Positions 60,140 through 64,000 of a stretch of DNA of 64,000 bases are shown in pieces. Under the pieces are notes generated by a model. That model saw only the letters and a list, made by a program, of their open reading frames with translations. It was not told where the DNA came from and ran no database searches. Where the stretch lies: NCBI GenBank assembly GCA_907164885.2, contig OU015496.1, positions 182,797,374-182,861,373 of the forward strand, in the 5' to 3' direction. Every line of letters begins with the position of its first letter. Position 1 is the stretch's first letter. Source of the stretch: Dolomedes plantarius. Taxonomy: Eukaryota > Arthropoda > Arachnida > Araneae > Dolomedidae. Made by a program: the position numbers and the translations under genes.

Positions 60140-60960
60140 TATGGCTGATGTACTAACCCTTGTAAAATGTCGTCGGACTGGTAGCGGTTAACAAAATGAC
60201 GATCAGACTAAATAACACTAAATAAGGAAAATTTTATTTACACTGATTGAAGAATGATGAAATCACGGAATGGCATTTTAACACAAAGCACTCTAAGGAT
60301 TCGTGCGAGTTGTCAAAGTTCAGGAACTTTACACTGCATGAGCAGATACAGTTCAGATAGAATTTATACGATTCTAGTTGGCACTTCCGATGTAAGTTTC
60401 AGTTCAGGATAAGCGCGTCCATCCCTATACTGGAGACTATTTGGCTGGTTGAAGGAACTTCTGTCAGAAACCACGATGACAGGATGTGGAGCTAAAAGCC
60501 AGATCCCTCTGGGATCGAATTTTCAATTTAGCTCCGATAACTATACAGAGCTTTGTCTAAAGCTGGTCGACCGAGTTTTGTCTAAAGCTGGTCGACCGAG
60601 TTTTGTCTAAAGCGGGTCGAATAAATTTCTTCTCACGTCAGGACGCTAATTTTTTCTCAGCGACCTAACTTTCGACTTGGATCTCCGATCGCTGGAAAAT
60701 TAAAATGATTTTAAGTGGTGCATTTTAAAGGTGACGTCATCTTTAGGGGCTGTTATTGGTCTATCTTTTCCCGCTGAAGTTTCAAAGGTGAGCTCGCACT
60801 ATTGATTTTACGAGCCTTCCTCATAAATCAAAGGGGTGCTAAGCGAATCCGGCTTTCAACTTTAATGTCACATCGCAGACTTACTGGCGCGGCGTAGCTT
60901 CGTCTTCATTGTCGACAGTCCTTTGTTCAGGCCGCCTTTTGTTGCCGTACCTTCTGCCCG
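60140..60960 (-). other. Possible solo LTR or regulatory repeat
   Basis: In minus sense TATAAATT (near 60361) precedes AATAAAATT (near 60230), an LTR-like order. A 25-bp unit is repeated three times (60548-60623). Borders not found. Confidence 0.25.
60548..60623 (+). repeat. 25-bp tandem repeat, three units
   Basis: GAGTTTTGTCTAAAGCTGG followed by TCGACC, three consecutive units with one or two changes each. Confidence 0.92.
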
Positions 60961-61047
60961 TGTCTACGAGCGTGTTTATGTAGCCGGTGGCTCACTAGAG
61001 ATCGTTAATTTTAGGAAAGGATTGTGTTAATTGGGGAGAATCAATTT

Positions 61048-61464
61048 TGATTCTTCACATCCTATTGGATTCGCTCACCTCCATGTTAACCTGCGGAGAA
61101 AATTTGTCCTAGAATTGCCGATTTGGATTTAAAGATTTGTAAAACAAACTGTACTCCGTAATAGAGAAAGCAATTTTACACCTTGGGACATTTTTCTTTT
61201 TTTTAAAATGCAAATAATATATTTAACTTTAAATTATTCGGGGGAAAAATTTGGTAGAGTGTGTTTTAAACGCTCCAAAATTCCTTTGGTGGACGAAATT
61301 TATAAAATGAATCCTGTTGAGAGGGGCAGAAAAGTTCAGGCTATCTGGAAATACCATGCATTTTTATTGGATTATCAGCATTTATGTAGCTGTAAATAGT
61401 ATAGAAATTTTCTCCATATGTTAACATCGAGGTGAGCGAATCCAATAGGGTTAGTACATAGCAG
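61048..61464. mobile_element. MITE family M1, copy 2
   Basis: Homologous to 15962-16380 in reverse orientation. The termini carry TTGGATTCGCTCACCTC and GAGGTGAGCGAATCCAA. The left end lacks the GCTGCTATGTG start. A 63-codon frame at 61208-61399 is not conserved in copy 1. Confidence 0.75.
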
Positions 61465-62973
61465 CCTTAAGGAAACAAACTAATACATTTATACATTTAA
61501 CCTTTCTAATTAAAGATTTAGGTAAATGGAGAAAACCGACGCGAAATTGCCTCTTACATAATCACTGGAGAATATTTTGTGTTTTTCATGTAGCTAACCA
61601 AACTATTAAATGCTTGCCTATTTTGGCATCAAATTTAAAAAGTGGGTTGAATTATGTTTCTGATATTCGTTCCATTTCACACTTTTTGGATTTGACCTCT
61701 TCTTTGTTAGATCCATATTGCTTAAAACGGCCAGTATGTTTGTGAATTTTAAAGTAATTAATGTGTGCAGACTATATATAGAGTTAAATTTTATGTATAT
61801 ATCTTTTTCAGTTTTTCATTTTAAATGGCATTGTGTAGAAATCCTCATATTTTGGATTTCCTGGTTCCTCAGATTTCCTGGTTTTAGTAAAATAAAACTT
61901 TGTTTTGTTTCACATATTAGGAGATTTATATTTCCCTGGGTTAACTCATAAATTGTAAGTATAATATTCCCACAGACATTGTTGTGCTGTCGGAGTTTGA
62001 CTGACGAAGCTTAAGGATATAGTTAATTAAATAATAATTGTATAAAGTCTAGTATCGTTAAATTAAGTAATAATTACGTTATCGTTAAATTAGGTAATAA
62101 TTACGGTAATTGTATAAAGTGGTGCCAAAGCTGAAAGTGCCAAAATGAGATAGAAAATAGCATGGTTCTTAATGGGAAAGAGTGTTTAATTGGGGTATAG
62201 TATAAAAGTTAAAGTGCCTTAGTAAAAGGAATTTAAAATAGAATAAGTGAAAAGAGGAAATTATAAGATTAGGGAATTGAAAAGAGTATTCAGCATATGT
62301 ATCAATATATGATACCGCTTTCCACTTCAAGGCTCTCGTTTAAGGCATCATTTTATTGTATATGTTTAATTCAAATTATCTAAAATGTTCTGCTCGACAT
62401 GAAGACAAGATTAGTACAAGCACGAAAGAAAATTACGGCACGTGAAATGCAGATATCAATTTCGATCAATTTTTCTGAAAATCAGTACCTCAAAATGAAG
62501 TGGTTTTAATCTTCAGGCCCAGCATTAGGATCCATTATTCACAAAGAGTCCCAATTTGTATTAGATATCTTCAGTGGGAAAAAAAAGTATTTTGCAATTC
62601 AAAAATGTTAAGAAAATTTTGCTTCCGCGAAATTTTATGTAATTTTTCAAATATTTTTCAGAATCTTTTCTAGTATTTCTCGCAATGCTAAATTGAGTTG
62701 TATTTCATTTTTTTTAATTTCAGCGTAAAAACACCATTAAGAAAAATATACTTATCAAAAGTTTGCCTATTCAAAAATATTTCCCATTTTAGCCGAAAAT
62801 AGCATTACTCACATCCGTGGAACCAAATTTTCCCTCACTGTTGAAATGTAAACACAGAAAAGAACGTGCGGACACCGAGAAAGTTAAGGAGCCAGCTGCT
62901 CGCGTTTCGTACTGTGCCGAAATAGAAATAGAGAAAATTTTGCGCTGATCTGGGCTATTGCGAAGGAATGACA
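61465..62973. other. Unassigned AT-rich sequence
   Basis: No gene recognised. The word GTTAAATTAxGTAATAATTACG repeats locally near 62045-62105. Confidence 0.4.
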
Positions 62974-63056
62974 TGAATTTTTCAAAGTATTCCGTAGATG
63001 ATAGGATACTCCATCAAAGTTAGTTGTTATTTTATACATTATTTTGCTGAAAATAA
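62974..63056 (+). repeat. Dispersed repeat interrupted by Helitron C
   Basis: Matches 56826-56898 up to GAAAATAA, at which point the Helitron-like element begins. Confidence 0.75.
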
Positions 63057-63578
63057 TCTATATATATAAAACAGTTCCGTAACTGACTGACTGACTGACT
63101 GACTTTCTGACATACACCGCACAGACCAAACCGCTGGACCTAAAAGGCTGAAATTTTGCATGGCGATTCTTCTTATGGTGTAGGAATGCACTAAGAAAGA
63201 TTTTTCAAAAAATCTTCTTAGATTTTTTTAAATTAAATTTTTTAATCATTTTTGTAATTTTTTTTAAGTTTGAATTTAAAATAATAATTTGATGGTTATA
63301 AAATTTATATTACGAGAACGATCATAAAAATTCCTTTAAAATGAAATCTTTTTCGAATCTTTACCTCGATTTTCTGACTTTTGGTGAATTGCTAAAGATT
63401 AATTTTTAGAATTTAATTTATTAAATGCCGATCACGTGATTTCTTTTTCTGGTACTTAAATAAATTTATCGTCACGTGCATAACAAGTAAATAGACAAAA
63501 AAAATATTCTTTTTCTTTCTAATGCTGCAGACGATTGGATATTATTAAAAGAAAAATAAATATCCCTTAAGATTTTTT

Positions 63579-63642
<64 letters not shown>

Positions 63643-63777
63643 CATCAATTGCATACATTGATCATCGCATTTATTATAAATATATATATATATTTATTTT
63701 TTTGGCATTAATTGCATACATTGACCGTTGTATTTAATTTGAATGGACTCCGTAGCGAAGTGCGGGTTTTCAGCTAG
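63057..63777 (+). mobile_element. Helitron-like element C, 721 bp, site-verified
   Basis: It starts TCTATATATATAAAACAGTT and ends GGTTTTCAGCTAG. Host A precedes and T follows, without target duplication. The related sequence at 56898/56899 shows the uninterrupted AAT site. It is homologous along its length to element B. It has an internal TA run at 63588-63640 that is much longer than in B. No Rep/helicase coding. Confidence 0.85.
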
Positions 63778-64000
63778 TACTATATATATTTAAAACAAAT
63801 ATTCTGCCATGGTTTTCTACACCGTAAAAAAACTTCGGAAAAAAAACCTTCTTAAAAAACTGAGAAAAAAATTCGCAGTCGATCTCGACGCGACTGAACC
63901 TCATTGCGGTTTATTCCTGTTGTCTGCCAACAAAAACTGCTCAACATTTGTCCATGCTCTCTCTCCCCCTCTTATTGTTGTATATTTAGCCTGCGCAAAC
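63778..64000. other. Unassigned window edge
   Basis: Nothing recognisable. Confidence 0.4.

Overview
This window looks like AT-rich, gene-poor nuclear DNA from an arthropod, most likely a chelicerate such as a spider. That assignment is an inference. It rests on long (TA)n tracts, Tc1-like transposases of the kind abundant in spider genomes, a tRNA-derived SINE with a chelicerate-looking core, and on nearly all the recognisable protein coding being transposon remains. No intact host gene can be supported. Most of the longer open frames lie inside (TA)n tracts or are antisense to transposases. One weak host exon candidate is offered at 30804-31209.

Layout. 0-9 kb: a deleted mariner-like element (987-1581), a Helitron-like element between two TA tracts (3285-4779), the decayed 3' part of a YIDD-type retroelement (5584-6545), then two Tc1-like elements almost end to end (6616-7520 and 7527-8811). 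9-19 kb: mostly unique AT-rich DNA, with a mariner-like element carrying ~190-bp inverted termini and a nested MITE (11327-13249), a MITE at 15962-16380 and a Helitron-like element (17233-17926). 19-21 kb: three nested elements, a hAT-type element holding a Tc1-like element that holds a TA-flanked MITE. 21-32 kb: TA tracts and unique sequence with a diverged duplication (25.9 and 28.3 kb) and a GC-richer pocket near 31 kb. 32-36 kb: a tandem duplication carrying four TGACGTCA sites, a near-perfect foldback MITE, a second retroelement fragment and a hAT element with an exact 8-bp target duplication. 37-44 kb: a 510-bp TA tract, two SINE copies, a pogo-like element and a TTAA-flanked MITE. 44.9-48.7 kb: an LTR retrotransposon on the minus strand with gag and protease remains but no visible polymerase, followed by minisatellite DNA (49.0-49.9 kb). 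51-54 kb: pogo-like and Harbinger-like MITEs, each containing another insertion, including a second copy of the 7.5-kb Tc1 family. 54-64 kb: unique AT-rich DNA, a second Helitron-like family (57604-58508), a second copy of the 16-kb MITE (61.0-61.5 kb) and a third Helitron-like element (63057-63777), for which a related sequence at 56.83-56.91 kb preserves the unoccupied site.

The elements do not form a pathway together. What can be read is history: who inserted into whom, which catalytic residues were lost, and which insertion sites can be proven from inside the window. I found no evidence of a novel defence or metabolic system.
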